A stretch of 64,000 bases of DNA from Saccharothrix sp. NRRL B-16348 (GCF_001280085.1 NZ_LGED01000169.1:1-64000), one strand, 5' to 3'; numbered from the stretch's first letter, positions 34,046 to 42,672 are shown. The notes: generated by a model from the sequence alone, not told the origin. A program made the numbers and translations.

Positions 34046-34537
34046 TCACTGCGGATCGGGCGAGGATGACTTCGGGCCGGGCTTCGCCGCCAGGTCCGCC
34101 CGCACGGCCACGGTCGCGTCGATGCTCGCGGCCAGGAAGCGGGCGATGACCTCCTTGTCGTCGTCGCCGAACCGCTGCCACGCGCGGGTGAACGCGGCGT
34201 CGAGCGGTTCGAAGAAGTCGCGGCCCCACTCCAGCGCCTTGGCCGAGACGCGCAGCTCGACCTTGCGCCGGTCGTGCGGGTGGCGCGCGCGTTCGACGTG
34301 GCCGGACGCCTCCAGCCGGTCGAGCACGGACGTGGTCGCGGACGCGCTCAGGTGCAGGGCCTCGGCCAGCCTGGTCGGCGACATCGGCTCGTCGGCCCAC
34401 CGCGCGTCCATGATGACCGCGAGCGCGTTGAGGTCCGTGCGGTGCATCCGCTGCTTCTCGCCGAAGATCTCCACGAACCGATCGGTTTCGACCGTGAGCT
34501 GCCGGAGCAACCTGACCAGGGCCGAGTGGTCGGCCAT
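34046..34537 (-). CDS. MarR-family transcriptional regulator
   Basis: 163 residues from ATG 34537. The winged helix is seen in LAEALHLSASATTSVLDRLEASGHVERARHPHDRRKVEL, with the DRR wing signature. It is divergent from an MMPL-type exporter with 74 bp between starts, the classic local-repressor arrangement. Its own downstream neighbours are the tandem glycosyltransferases, so it may link export with glycosylation of a toxic compound. Confidence 0.9.
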   Translation of the reverse strand: MADHSALVRLLRQLTVETDRFVEIFGEKQRMHRTDLNALAVIMDARWADEPMSPTRLAEALHLSASATTSVLDRLEASGHVERARHPHDRRKVELRVSAKALEWGRDFFEPLDAAFTRAWQRFGDDDKEVIARFLAASIDATVAVRADLAAKPGPKSSSPDPQ

Positions 34538-34564
34538 GCGCCCTCCCGTTAGTATTTCGACGGC

Positions 34565-34588
34565 CGAACTATTGGATCGTCGAACTAT
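34565..34588. promoter_or_regulatory. CGAACTAT direct repeat, candidate MarR operator
   Basis: CGAACTAT occurs at 34565-34572 and 34581-34588, and a related ATTTCG arm lies just upstream (34553-34558), in the 74-bp divergent region between MarR and the MMPL exporter. Local AT content is higher than around it. Confidence 0.45.
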
Positions 34589-34611
34589 GTGGTCTCGGAG
34601 GTCATTGTCCC

Positions 34612-36627
34612 GTGCACGCGACCCGGTCCCGCACGCGCTGGTTGCTGCCCGCCCTCGTGGCGGTCGCGTGGTTGGCGCTCGGCGGGTTCTCCGGCCCGTT
34701 CGCGGGCAAGCTGAGCGAGGTCGCGGTCAACGACAGCACCGCGTTCCTGCCCGCGTCGGCCGAGGCGACGGAGGTGTCGGAGCAGGTCAAGGCGTTCGGC
34801 GCCGCGCGTGGCCTGCCCGCGGTCGTGGTGGCCGAGCGCGCCTCCGGCCTCACCCCGGCCGACCGCGAGTACCTGGGCAGCCGCGGGTTCGCCGGCGAGG
34901 CGTCCCCGGTGATCCCGTCGCCGCGCGACGACCAGGCCGCGCAGGTGGTCATCGCGGTCGATCCCGGCGACCCGGCCGGCGCGGTGGAGGACATCCGGGC
35001 GGAGCTGACCGACCCGCCCGCCGGGCTCACCGTGCTGGTGACCGGGCCCGCCGCGCAGGTCGCCGACCTGAAGGAGGCGTTCGGCGGCATCGACGGCCTG
35101 CTGCTCCTGGTCGCGGGCGCGGTGGTGGCGCTGATCCTCGTGCTCGTCTACCGCAGCCCGTTGCTGCCGCTGGTGGTGCTGCTGTCCGGCGTGTTCGCGC
35201 TCGGGCTGGCCAGCCTCGCCGTCTACCTGCTCGCCGACGGCGACGTGATCGACCTCAACGGCCAGAGCCAGGGCATCCTGTTCATCCTCGTGTTCGGCGC
35301 GGCCACGGATTACGCGTTGCTGCTGGTGTCCCGGTTCCGCGAGGAGCTGCGCGACACCGGGGACCGCTACCGGGCGATGCGGGTCGCGTGGCGGGCCACC
35401 ATCGAGCCGATCGCCGCGTCGGCGGGCACGGTCGTGCTCGGTGTGCTGTGCCTGCTGTTCAGCGACCTCAACTCGAACAAGGGCCTCGGGCCGGTGGCCG
35501 CGATCGGGATCGGCGCGGCGTTCCTTGCGTCGGTGACGTTCCTGCCCGCGGTGCTGGTGCTGCTGGGCCGGTCCGCGTTCTGGCCGCTGCGGCCCAAGCT
35601 CGGCTCGCCGCACCCGGAAGCGAGCGGGCTGTGGGCGCGGGTGGCCCGCCTGATCTCCGCCCGGCCGCGGGCGACGTGGGTCCTGACGACGCTGGTGCTG
35701 CTGGTGGGCGTGGCGTTCGTGCCGCAGCTCAAGGCGTCCGGCACGGCGCAGTCGGACGTGTTCCTCACCGAGGTCGACTCGGTGGCCGGGCAGGAGGTGC
35801 TGTCCCGGCACTTCCCCGGCGGCAGCGGCGCGCCCACGGTCGTGCTGGCCCGTGCGGGGCAGGCGGAGGCCGTGACCAGGGCGGCGGACGTGGCCGGCGT
35901 GTCGGAGGTGCGGCCGGCGGGCGAGGCGTCGGGGCTGGTGCGGCTCGACGTCGTGCTGGAGGACCCGGCGGACTCGGAGGCGGCGCTGGCGACCGTGCAA
36001 CGGCTGCGTGACGCCGTGCGCGCGGTGCCGGACGCGGACGCCAAGGTGGGCGGGCCCACCGCGACCCAGCTGGACACGCAGGCCACGTCCGAGCGCGACC
36101 GGCTGGTGATCATCCCGATCGTGCTGCTGGTGATCTTTCTGGTGCTGGCGCTGCTGCTGCGGTCGCTGCTCGCGCCGTTGCTGCTGATCGCCACGGTGGT
36201 GCTGTCGTTCGCGGCGACCATGGGTGTGGCGGCGCTGGTGTTCAACGGGATCTTCGACTTCCCGGGCGCGGACCCCGTGGTGCCGCTGTTCGGGTTCGTG
36301 TTCCTGGTGGCGCTGGGGATCGACTACAACATCTTCCTGATGACGCGGGTGCGCGAGGAGTCCGCCGAGCTGGGCACGCGGGCCGGTGTGCTGCGCGGGC
36401 TGACCATCACCGGCGGGGTGATCACGTCGGCGGGGGTGGTGCTCGCGGCGACGTTCTCGGCGTTGGCGGTGCTGCCCATCCTGTTCCTCGCGCAGATCGC
36501 TTTCATCGTGGCGTTCGGCGTGCTGCTGGACACGTTCGTGGTGCGGTCGCTGCTCGTGCCCGCGCTGGGCGTGGACGTGGGCCGGCGCATCTGGTGGCCG
36601 TCCCGGTTGGCCCGGGGGAGTGACTGA
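34612..36627 (+). CDS. MMPL/RND-superfamily exporter
   Basis: 671 residues from GTG 34612. Two repeated halves each start with a membrane helix, then an extracytoplasmic loop, then about five helices: residues 1-340 and 355-671. The first half has LFILVFGAATDYALLLVSRFRE and the second has FLVALGIDYNIFLMTRVREE, which are the conserved proton-relay segments of MMPL proteins (D-Y pairs). It exports lipids or drugs using the proton gradient. It is divergent from MarR, its likely repressor. Confidence 0.93.
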   Translation: MHATRSRTRWLLPALVAVAWLALGGFSGPFAGKLSEVAVNDSTAFLPASAEATEVSEQVKAFGAARGLPAVVVAERASGLTPADREYLGSRGFAGEASPVIPSPRDDQAAQVVIAVDPGDPAGAVEDIRAELTDPPAGLTVLVTGPAAQVADLKEAFGGIDGLLLLVAGAVVALILVLVYRSPLLPLVVLLSGVFALGLASLAVYLLADGDVIDLNGQSQGILFILVFGAATDYALLLVSRFREELRDTGDRYRAMRVAWRATIEPIAASAGTVVLGVLCLLFSDLNSNKGLGPVAAIGIGAAFLASVTFLPAVLVLLGRSAFWPLRPKLGSPHPEASGLWARVARLISARPRATWVLTTLVLLVGVAFVPQLKASGTAQSDVFLTEVDSVAGQEVLSRHFPGGSGAPTVVLARAGQAEAVTRAADVAGVSEVRPAGEASGLVRLDVVLEDPADSEAALATVQRLRDAVRAVPDADAKVGGPTATQLDTQATSERDRLVIIPIVLLVIFLVLALLLRSLLAPLLLIATVVLSFAATMGVAALVFNGIFDFPGADPVVPLFGFVFLVALGIDYNIFLMTRVREESAELGTRAGVLRGLTITGGVITSAGVVLAATFSALAVLPILFLAQIAFIVAFGVLLDTFVVRSLLVPALGVDVGRRIWWPSRLARGSD

Positions 36628-36711
36628 CACCGGGTGATGTCACAGTCCGGGCAGGCCCGGTCGTCCTGTGTGTGTCAGGGTTTTCGGCAGGGCACGAGGG
36701 ACGGGTTGACG

Positions 36712-37449
36712 ATGAAGATCGCGGTGGTCGGCGGCACGGGTGCGGTGGGGCGTCGGGTGGTCGAGGAGGCGGCGCGGGCCGGGCACGAGCCGGTCGTGCT
36801 GAGCCGGTCCTCCGGTGTCGACCTGCTCACCGGCGCCGGGCTCGACGCGGCGCTGGCCGGGTCCGAGGCGGTGGTCGACGTGTCGAACCCGGCGAACTGG
36901 CAGCGGCTGGACGAGGTGGAGCGGTTCTTCACCGAGGGCACCGGCCACCTGGTGGACTCGGCGGCGCGCGTGGGGGTGCGGCACCTGGTGGTGCTGTCGA
37001 TCGTCGGCTCGGACGTGGTCGACCTCGACTACTACCTCGGCAAGCGGCGTCAGGAGGCGCTGGTGGCGGCCGGGTCGGTGCCGTGGACGGTGCTGCGGGC
37101 CACGCAGTTCTTCGAGTTCGCGTGGCAGGTGCTGGCGGGCGCGACGGGGCCGGTGGCGCAGGTGCCGCCGATGCTGTCGCAGCCGGTGTCCACGTCCGAC
37201 GTGGCGGCGCGGCTGGTGGAGCTGGCGGTCGGCGAGCCGCAAGGGTTGACCGTGCCGATCGCGGGGCCGGAGCGGATCCGGGTGGTCGACATGGCGCGGC
37301 AGGTCGTGGCACGGCGGGGTGACGCGTTGCGGGTCGAGGAGGCGGGGGAGGGCCCGGCCGGGCTGGCCACCGGCGCGCTGTGCCCGCAGGGCGAGTACGT
37401 GGAGGGCAAGGAGACGTTCGCCGAATACCTGACCACGATCCGCCCGTGA
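36712..37449 (+). CDS. NAD(P)-binding atypical SDR/epimerase-like protein
   Basis: 245 residues from ATG 36712. The dinucleotide-binding motif is VVGGTGAVGRRVVEEA, followed by LVVLSIVGSDVVDLDYYLGKRRQEALV and VPWTVLRATQFFEF, which match the NmrA/NAD-epimerase-like atypical SDRs. Its stop overlaps the start of the sigma factor (GTGA). ECF41 sigma factors are known to pair with genes for oxidoreductases, epimerases or carboxymuconolactone decarboxylases; this one fills that role. Confidence 0.88.
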   Translation: MKIAVVGGTGAVGRRVVEEAARAGHEPVVLSRSSGVDLLTGAGLDAALAGSEAVVDVSNPANWQRLDEVERFFTEGTGHLVDSAARVGVRHLVVLSIVGSDVVDLDYYLGKRRQEALVAAGSVPWTVLRATQFFEFAWQVLAGATGPVAQVPPMLSQPVSTSDVAARLVELAVGEPQGLTVPIAGPERIRVVDMARQVVARRGDALRVEEAGEGPAGLATGALCPQGEYVEGKETFAEYLTTIRP

Positions 37450-38474
37450 CCGACCCCGCCACCGCTCCTGCCTCCGGACCCGCCACCGCTCCTGCCGCCG
37501 GACCCGACGTCGCTCCTGCCGCCAAACCGGCGACTGCTCCTGCCGCCGAACGCGCCACCGCTCCCATCACCGCACCTCTCACTGCATCCGCCGCGGACCG
37601 GCTCGCCGAGCTGGCCGCCGAGTACACCCGCATCCGGTCGCGGCTGGTCGGTGTGGCGTACTCCCTGGTCGGCACGGTGGCCGAGGCGCAGGACGTGGTG
37701 TCCGACTGCTGGTTGCGGTTGACCGCGGCCGACGCGCGGGAGACCGTCCGCGACGTCGAGGCGTGGGCGGTGGTGGCGGTGGCGCGGCGCGCGGTGGACG
37801 TGCTGCGGTCGGCACGCGTGCGGCGGGAGGAGTACGTCGGCCCCTGGCTGCCCGAGCCGCTCGTGGAGGCCGTCGTCGAGGACCCGGCGGACCGGGTGAC
37901 GTTGGACGACAAGGTGAGCTTCGCGCTGATGGTCGTGCTGGAAACCCTCACCCCCGCCGAACGCACCACGTGGGTGCTGCACGAGGTGTTCGGCATGCCG
38001 TTCCCCGAGATCGCCGCCGTCGTCGGCCGCAGCCCGGCCGCCGTGCGGCAACTGGCCGTGCGGGCACGGGCGCACGTCGCGGCCGGCGCACCGAGGGTCG
38101 ACGTGGGCACCGCCGAGCACAGACGTGCGGTCGAGGCGTTCCTGCGCGCTGTCGGCGACGGCGACCTGGCCGGCCTGCTGTCCGTGCTCGACCCGGACGT
38201 CGTGCTGACCAGCGACGGCGGCGGCCTGCACGGCGTGGCCCGCCGCCCGGTGCTCGGCGCGGACCGGGTGGCCGGGTTCCTGGTCCGCGTGCTCCGCAAG
38301 CTGTCCGCCGACCACCGCATCGCGCCGCTGACCGTGAACGGCGGCCCGGGGTTCGCCGTGGTGGTCGGCGCGACCACCAGGTTCGTCTGCTCCTTCACCC
38401 TCCACGGCGGACGGGTCAGGCGGGTGGACCTGGTGGTGGCGCCCGACAAGCTGCCCCGGGAGCCGGCCGGGTGA
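37446..38474 (+). CDS. ECF41-type sigma factor with SnoaL-like C-terminal domain
   Basis: 342 residues from GTG 37446. Residues 1-45 are a Pro/Ala/Thr-rich extension made of an 8-residue repeat. Region 2 (YTRIRSRLVGVAYSLVGTVAEAQDVV), region 4 (LTPAERTTWVLHEVFGMPF, VVGRSPAAVRQLAVRARAH) and a C-terminal SnoaL-like domain (about 215-335) follow. ECF41 hallmarks are present: WLPEP in the linker, DGGG in the C-terminal domain and APDKL near the end (usually NPDKL). In this group the C-terminal domain regulates activity in place of an anti-sigma factor. The target is usually the promoter of the adjacent oxidoreductase operon. Confidence 0.9.
   Translation: MTDPATAPASGPATAPAAGPDVAPAAKPATAPAAERATAPITAPLTASAADRLAELAAEYTRIRSRLVGVAYSLVGTVAEAQDVVSDCWLRLTAADARETVRDVEAWAVVAVARRAVDVLRSARVRREEYVGPWLPEPLVEAVVEDPADRVTLDDKVSFALMVVLETLTPAERTTWVLHEVFGMPFPEIAAVVGRSPAAVRQLAVRARAHVAAGAPRVDVGTAEHRRAVEAFLRAVGDGDLAGLLSVLDPDVVLTSDGGGLHGVARRPVLGADRVAGFLVRVLRKLSADHRIAPLTVNGGPGFAVVVGATTRFVCSFTLHGGRVRRVDLVVAPDKLPREPAG
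37452..37571 (+). repeat. 24-bp in-frame minisatellite, about five copies, in the sigma-factor N-terminus
   Basis: The unit codes for xPATAPAx and is repeated as DPATAPAS, GPATAPAA, GPDVAPAA, KPATAPAA, ERATAPIT. Copies one and two are nearly identical at DNA level. It encodes a flexible tail ahead of sigma region 2. Confidence 0.85.
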
Positions 38475-38499
38475 CGCCCCTGGCGAACGAACGCCGGGG

Positions 38500-39315
38500 T
38501 CAGGCGACGTCGACGACCTCGTGCAGGCGCAGCCGGCGGTTGAACCCGCCGGCCAGCCGTGCGACGACGGCGCGCGGCAGCACGCGCGCGGCCCAGGTCA
38601 TGGCCCGATTAACGGACCGGCCGGGGTAGGACGCCGCACGCCGCCGGGCGTAGTCGTCCAGCGTGCGTGCCGCGACGGCGTCCGGCGTGTCGGCGGCCCG
38701 GGGGTCGATCGTGGCGGTGGTGCCGTCGAAGAAGCCGGTCGCGATCGCGCCGGGGTGCGCGGCCATGACGTGGACGCCGGTGCCTCGCAGCTCCTCGGCC
38801 AACGCCTCGGTGAACGAGAGCACGAACGCCTTGGTCGCGGCGTAGCTCGCCTGGTACGGCAGGGGTTGGAAGGCCGCCGTCGACGAGACGTTGATGATGC
38901 CGCCGGAGCCGCGGGCGACCAGCTCGCCGCCGATCGCGTGGGTCAGCGCGAGCAGTCCGCTGACGTTGAGCCCGACGGAGCGCAGCTGCGGCTCGAGCGG
39001 GCGGTCGAGGAACGGGCCCGCGCTGCCCGCGCCCGCGTTGTTGATCAGCAGGTCGACGGTCAGGCCGCGGTCGCGCAGCTCGCGCACGACGCGGTCCGGG
39101 CCGTCCGGGGTGGCGAGGTCGCCGACGACCACCTCGGCGTCCGGTCCGCCGTGCCGTTCCCGGATCTGCGCGGCGAGTTCCCGCAGGTCCCCGTCCGAGC
39201 GGGCGAGCAGGACCACCCGCGCTCCCCGGCGTGCCAGCTCCAGCGCGCAGGCGCGGCCAAGCCCCTTGGACGCGCCGGTGACGAGCGCGGTGACGCCCCG
39301 GTAGCCGTCTTCCAC
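38500..39315 (-). CDS. Short-chain dehydrogenase (SDR)
   Basis: 271 residues from GTG 39315. It has TGASKGLGRACALELARRG, INNAGAGSAGPF, catalytic Ser in INVSSTAAF and YAATKAFV (Tyr/Lys), complete for a classical SDR. It ends 25 bp from the ECF41 sigma gene and is convergent with it. It is divergent from a MarR gene with a 72-bp region holding a perfect inverted repeat, so it is the probable target of that MarR. Confidence 0.9.
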   Translation of the reverse strand: MEDGYRGVTALVTGASKGLGRACALELARRGARVVLLARSDGDLRELAAQIRERHGGPDAEVVVGDLATPDGPDRVVRELRDRGLTVDLLINNAGAGSAGPFLDRPLEPQLRSVGLNVSGLLALTHAIGGELVARGSGGIINVSSTAAFQPLPYQASYAATKAFVLSFTEALAEELRGTGVHVMAAHPGAIATGFFDGTTATIDPRAADTPDAVAARTLDDYARRRAASYPGRSVNRAMTWAARVLPRAVVARLAGGFNRRLRLHEVVDVA

Positions 39316-39327
39316 GGATCCTCCATT

Positions 39328-39378
39328 GTTTCGAGACTCGAAGCACCGACCGTAGCAGGATGCTTCGAGTCTCGAAAC
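39328..39378. promoter_or_regulatory. 18-bp perfect inverted repeat, candidate MarR operator
   Basis: GTTTCGAGACTCGAAGCA (39328-39345) and TGCTTCGAGTCTCGAAAC (39361-39378) are perfect reverse complements 15 bp apart. Each arm is itself nearly palindromic (TTCGAGACTCGAA), so there are two MarR dimer sites filling the whole divergent promoter. Both the SDR and the MarR gene would be repressed. Confidence 0.75.
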
Positions 39379-39387
39379 GTCGGTAGG

Positions 39388-39807
39388 ATGTCCGGCATGG
39401 CCACGCCCGAGCTCACCGCGGTGGTCGCGGCGATCCACGACATCTGGATGCGGACCACCGACTCGATCGCGGAGGCGCTGGCCGGGCACCACCTGACGCC
39501 GGCGACGTTCCAGGCGCTGTGGGCCGTCGACCCGGCCGAGCCGCCGCCGTCGATGAAGGTGGTGGCCGAGCGCCTGCACTGCAACGCGCCGAACCTGACC
39601 TTCATCACCAACCAGCTCGTCGACCGGGGCCTGGTCGAGCGCGCCGTCGACCCGGCCGACCGCCGCTCCCGCGTCGTGGTCCTGACCGCCAAGGGCCGTC
39701 AGGTCCGCGCCGAGCTGGTCCGGACGACGCTGGAGAACACCCCGCTGGCGGCGCTGACCGACCGCGAGCTGCGGCAGCTCGCGACCCTGCTGAACCGGAC
39801 CGCCTAG
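39388..39807 (+). CDS. MarR-family transcriptional regulator
   Basis: 139 residues from ATG 39388, or 136 from ATG 39397, which has slightly better spacing from AGGA. The winged helix is in MKVVAERLHCNAPNLTFITNQLVDRGLVERAVDPADRRSR with the DRR wing. It has one cysteine (LHCNAP) in the recognition helix region, a possible redox sensor. It is divergent from the SDR gene and probably self-regulated. Its stop overlaps that of the convergent methyltransferase (CTAG). Confidence 0.9.
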   Translation: MSGMATPELTAVVAAIHDIWMRTTDSIAEALAGHHLTPATFQALWAVDPAEPPPSMKVVAERLHCNAPNLTFITNQLVDRGLVERAVDPADRRSRVVVLTAKGRQVRAELVRTTLENTPLAALTDRELRQLATLLNRTA

Positions 39808-40550
39808 GGCGTCGGCCGCAGCACGAGGGTGACGAAGCCGAGCACGCCGCGGTAGCCGTTGAGCCAGCTGTCCCGGTGTGCGGCGGACGTGGCCAGCACC
39901 TGCTCGCGGTCCGGGTGGTCGGGGTGGTCCAGTGCCCACGCGGCCAGGGAGCCGGTCCAGCTCCACTCGTACTCGTCCCACTCCGCGAGCGTGCTCACGT
40001 GGCCGTGCACCGGGGTCCAGCCGTCGGCGACCACGCGGGCGACCGTGGTCGGCAGGTCGGCGTACTTCTGCGGGCCGTCCTCCAGCTCCGCGCGGACCTC
40101 CGGGCTCGGCTCGCGTTCCCAGAAGCAGTCGCCGAGCACGACCACGCCGTCCTCGGCGAGGTGGCCCCGTGCGGCGGCGAGCGCGGGCAGCAGCTCGCCG
40201 AACGCGTAGGCCGCGCCGACGCTGAGCACCACGTCCGCCCGGCGGTCCGACCGGTACGCGGTCACGTCCTGCTTGACCAGTTCCAGCCGGTCGGTCACGC
40301 CGAGTCGGGCGGCGTCGGCGAGGGTTCGGTCGAAGCCCGTGCCGGAGATGTCGACACCGACCGCGGTGACTCCGTCGTGCTCCTGCACGGCGCGCAGCAG
40401 CCACGCGCCCTCACCGCAGCCGAGGTCGAGCAGGTGGGCGTCCGGTCGCCGGATCGCCCGGTCGAGGAGGTCGGAGACGGTCGGGTCGCCCAGGGGCGCC
40501 GAGATGGGGTGTTCCGCGTGCGCCAAGGCGCTGAGAGTCTGTCGATCCAC
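39804..40550 (-). CDS. SAM-dependent methyltransferase (class I)
   Basis: 248 residues from GTG 40550. Motif I is LLDLGCGEGAWLL, followed by VGVDISGTG, QDVTAY and ADVVLSVGAAYAF. The substrate-facing C-terminal half carries several Trp residues (WDEYEWSWTGSLAAWAL). This resembles small-molecule methyltransferases of unknown target. It is convergent with the MarR gene and has no operon partner. Confidence 0.85.
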   Translation of the reverse strand: MDRQTLSALAHAEHPISAPLGDPTVSDLLDRAIRRPDAHLLDLGCGEGAWLLRAVQEHDGVTAVGVDISGTGFDRTLADAARLGVTDRLELVKQDVTAYRSDRRADVVLSVGAAYAFGELLPALAAARGHLAEDGVVVLGDCFWEREPSPEVRAELEDGPQKYADLPTTVARVVADGWTPVHGHVSTLAEWDEYEWSWTGSLAAWALDHPDHPDREQVLATSAAHRDSWLNGYRGVLGFVTLVLRPTP

Positions 40551-40696
40551 GATCAGTGACTAACACACCGCGCAGGGGAACCGCGCCCGCATTTCCCGGT
40601 CGTACCGGGACGAATTCGTCGTGAGCGGGCATGGCGCGGGAGCGGATCGTGAAGTAGAAATAGCCAACTCCACACCGCCTACGCCTGATCTCGCCA

Positions 40697-40720
40697 GGCG
40701 TGAGAGAGCGCTCTCACGCC
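40697..40720. promoter_or_regulatory. LacI-type operator 1 (GAGAGCGCTCTC core) upstream of the beta-helix gene
   Basis: From 40697 to 40720 the sequence forms a 24-bp palindrome with one mismatched pair. The core AGAGAGCGCTCTCA (40703-40716) has the central CG typical of LacI-family sites and differs from the CebR-type boxes (GGGAGCGCTCCC) at two symmetrical positions. It is 31 bp from the start codon. Confidence 0.65.
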
Positions 40721-40750
40721 TCGGCGGTCGGCGTCACTACCCTCAGAGGC

Positions 40751-42625
40751 ATGTCAATGACGATCATGCGCCACGCCAGACGTGAGAGCGCTCCCGCGAG
40801 GCTGCGCCGGGTGTTCGCGCTCGGCCTCGCCCTGGCCGCCGCCACCACGGCCGCGGCACCGGCCGTGAGCGCCGACCCGCCCCGGCGCACGCAGGACCTC
40901 GGCGTGAACGTGAAGGTGTTCGACCCGTCGATGCCGGTCGCCGAGATCCAGGCCGCCCTCGACGCCACGCACGCCGCCCAGGTCGACAACGAGATGGGCG
41001 CCCAGCGGTACGCCTACCTGTTCAAGCCCGGCCGGTACGGCACGGCCGAGCAGCCGTTGCAGATCAAGGTCGGCTACTACACCGAGATCGCGGGCCTCGG
41101 CGCCTCGCCCACCGACGTCGTGATCAACGGCAAGGTCGAGGTCTACAACCGCTGCCTGACCGAGGGCGGCACGGCCAACTGCCTGGCGCTGGTCAACTTC
41201 TGGCGCACGCTCGGCAACCTGACGATCGACATCGACGGTGCGGGCCAGGACGGCTGCCGGTCCGGCGCCAACTTCTGGGCCGTGTCCCAGGCCGTGTCGC
41301 TGCGCCGGCTCAACGTCACCAGCGGCACGTTCACGCTGATGGACTACTGCACCGCCGGCCCGCAGTACGCCAGCGGCGGCTTCATCGCCGACTCCCGGCT
41401 GCCCTCCGTGGTCAACGGTTCGCAGCAGCAGTGGTTGACCCGCAACAGCGAGCTCGGCAGCTGGTCGAACGGCGTGTGGAACCAGGTGTTCTCCGGTGTC
41501 GCGGGCGCGCCCGACGACGCGGCGTTCCCGAACCCGCCGTACACCACGCTCGACACCACGCCGCTGAGCCGGGAGAAGCCGTACCTGTTCGTCGACGACA
41601 AGGGCCGGTACAACGTCCGGGTCCCGGCCGCCAAGCGGAACACCAGCGGTGTGTCGTGGGCGAACGGCCTGACGCCCGGCCGCACCATCCCGCTGTCGGA
41701 GTTCTTCGTCGCCAAGCCCGGTGACTCGGTGCGCGACATCAACAACCAGTTGGCCCGCGGCAAGCACCTGCTGTTCACGCCGGGCGTGTACGACATCGCG
41801 CGCAGCATCGAGGTCAAGCGACCCGACACCGTGGTCCTCGGTCTCGGGCACGCCACGCTGACCGCCGTGAACGGCTCGACCCCGCTGGACGTCGCGGACG
41901 TGCCGGGTGTCGTCATCGCCGGTGTCACGGTCGACGCGGGCACCGAGCTGTCGCCGGTGCTGGTGCGCGTGGGCAAGAAGCACGGCCACCGGCCGGCCGA
42001 CCCGGCCAACCCGACCACGCTGTCGGACGTGTACTTCCGCGTCGGCGGGCCGCACGTCGGCAAGGTGGACACCGCGCTGGAGGTCAACAGCGACCACGTG
42101 CTCATCGACCACACGTGGGTGTGGCGCGCCGACCACGGTGTGGAGGGCTTCACCGACACGCAGCGCTGGAACACCAACACCGGCCTCACCGGCGTGGTCG
42201 TCAACGGCGACGACGTGACCGCGACCGGCTTGTTCGTCGAGCACTTCCAGCGGCACAACACCGTCTGGAACGGCGAGCGCGGCACCGTCGTGCTGTACCA
42301 GAACGAGCTGCCCTACGACCCGCCGACGCAGGCCGACTGGATGAAGGGCGACGTCGAGGGCTGGGCCGGCTACAAGGTCGGCGACCACGTGCGCAAGCAC
42401 ACGCTGCACGGCGCGGGCGTGTACGTGTTCAACCAGAACAACCCGACGATCCACACCGAGAACGGCTTCGAGGTGCCCGAGACGCCGGGCGTGAAGCTGC
42501 ACCACATCATGACGGTCAACCTCAGCGCGGGCGTGATCGACCACGTCGTCAACGGCGTGGGCGGCCCGGCCGACCTGACCAACGTCGGCGCTCCGGTCTA
42601 CATCGCGGAGTACCCGACGCCGTGA
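40751..42625 (+). CDS. Secreted parallel beta-helix (pectate-lyase-like fold) protein
   Basis: 624 residues from ATG 40751; ATG 40757 and 40766 are alternatives. A signal peptide (cleavage near residue 40, VSADPP) is followed by a long repetitive beta-rich protein with typical beta-helix stretches (TVVLGLGHATLTAVNGSTPL, PGVVIAGVTVDAG, TALEVNSDHVLIDHTWVWRAD). Homologues are often mislabelled as coagulation factor 5/8 or adenylyl cyclase proteins. The fold fits GH55-like glucanases or pectate-lyase-superfamily enzymes; no catalytic residues can be named from sequence alone. The LacI-type boxes suggest sugar-dependent control. Confidence 0.75.
   Translation: MSMTIMRHARRESAPARLRRVFALGLALAAATTAAAPAVSADPPRRTQDLGVNVKVFDPSMPVAEIQAALDATHAAQVDNEMGAQRYAYLFKPGRYGTAEQPLQIKVGYYTEIAGLGASPTDVVINGKVEVYNRCLTEGGTANCLALVNFWRTLGNLTIDIDGAGQDGCRSGANFWAVSQAVSLRRLNVTSGTFTLMDYCTAGPQYASGGFIADSRLPSVVNGSQQQWLTRNSELGSWSNGVWNQVFSGVAGAPDDAAFPNPPYTTLDTTPLSREKPYLFVDDKGRYNVRVPAAKRNTSGVSWANGLTPGRTIPLSEFFVAKPGDSVRDINNQLARGKHLLFTPGVYDIARSIEVKRPDTVVLGLGHATLTAVNGSTPLDVADVPGVVIAGVTVDAGTELSPVLVRVGKKHGHRPADPANPTTLSDVYFRVGGPHVGKVDTALEVNSDHVLIDHTWVWRADHGVEGFTDTQRWNTNTGLTGVVVNGDDVTATGLFVEHFQRHNTVWNGERGTVVLYQNELPYDPPTQADWMKGDVEGWAGYKVGDHVRKHTLHGAGVYVFNQNNPTIHTENGFEVPETPGVKLHHIMTVNLSAGVIDHVVNGVGGPADLTNVGAPVYIAEYPTP
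40783..40796. promoter_or_regulatory. LacI-type operator 2 (TGAGAGCGCTCCCG), inside the first codons
   Basis: A second copy of the box lies 80 bp after the first, inside the signal-peptide coding sequence. Two sites about eight helical turns apart would allow DNA looping by a LacI tetramer or block elongation. Confidence 0.55.
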
Positions 42626-42634
42626 GACCGCGGC

Positions 42635-42666
42635 GGCGCCCGACCTCGGCCGCGAGGTCGGGCGCC
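42635..42666. terminator. Bidirectional hairpin terminator, 13-bp stem
   Basis: GGCGCCCGACCTC (42635-42647) pairs perfectly with GAGGTCGGGCGCC (42654-42666) across a 6-nt loop, centred between the convergent beta-helix gene and ilvD. Confidence 0.8.
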
Positions 42667-42672
42667 GTCCGG

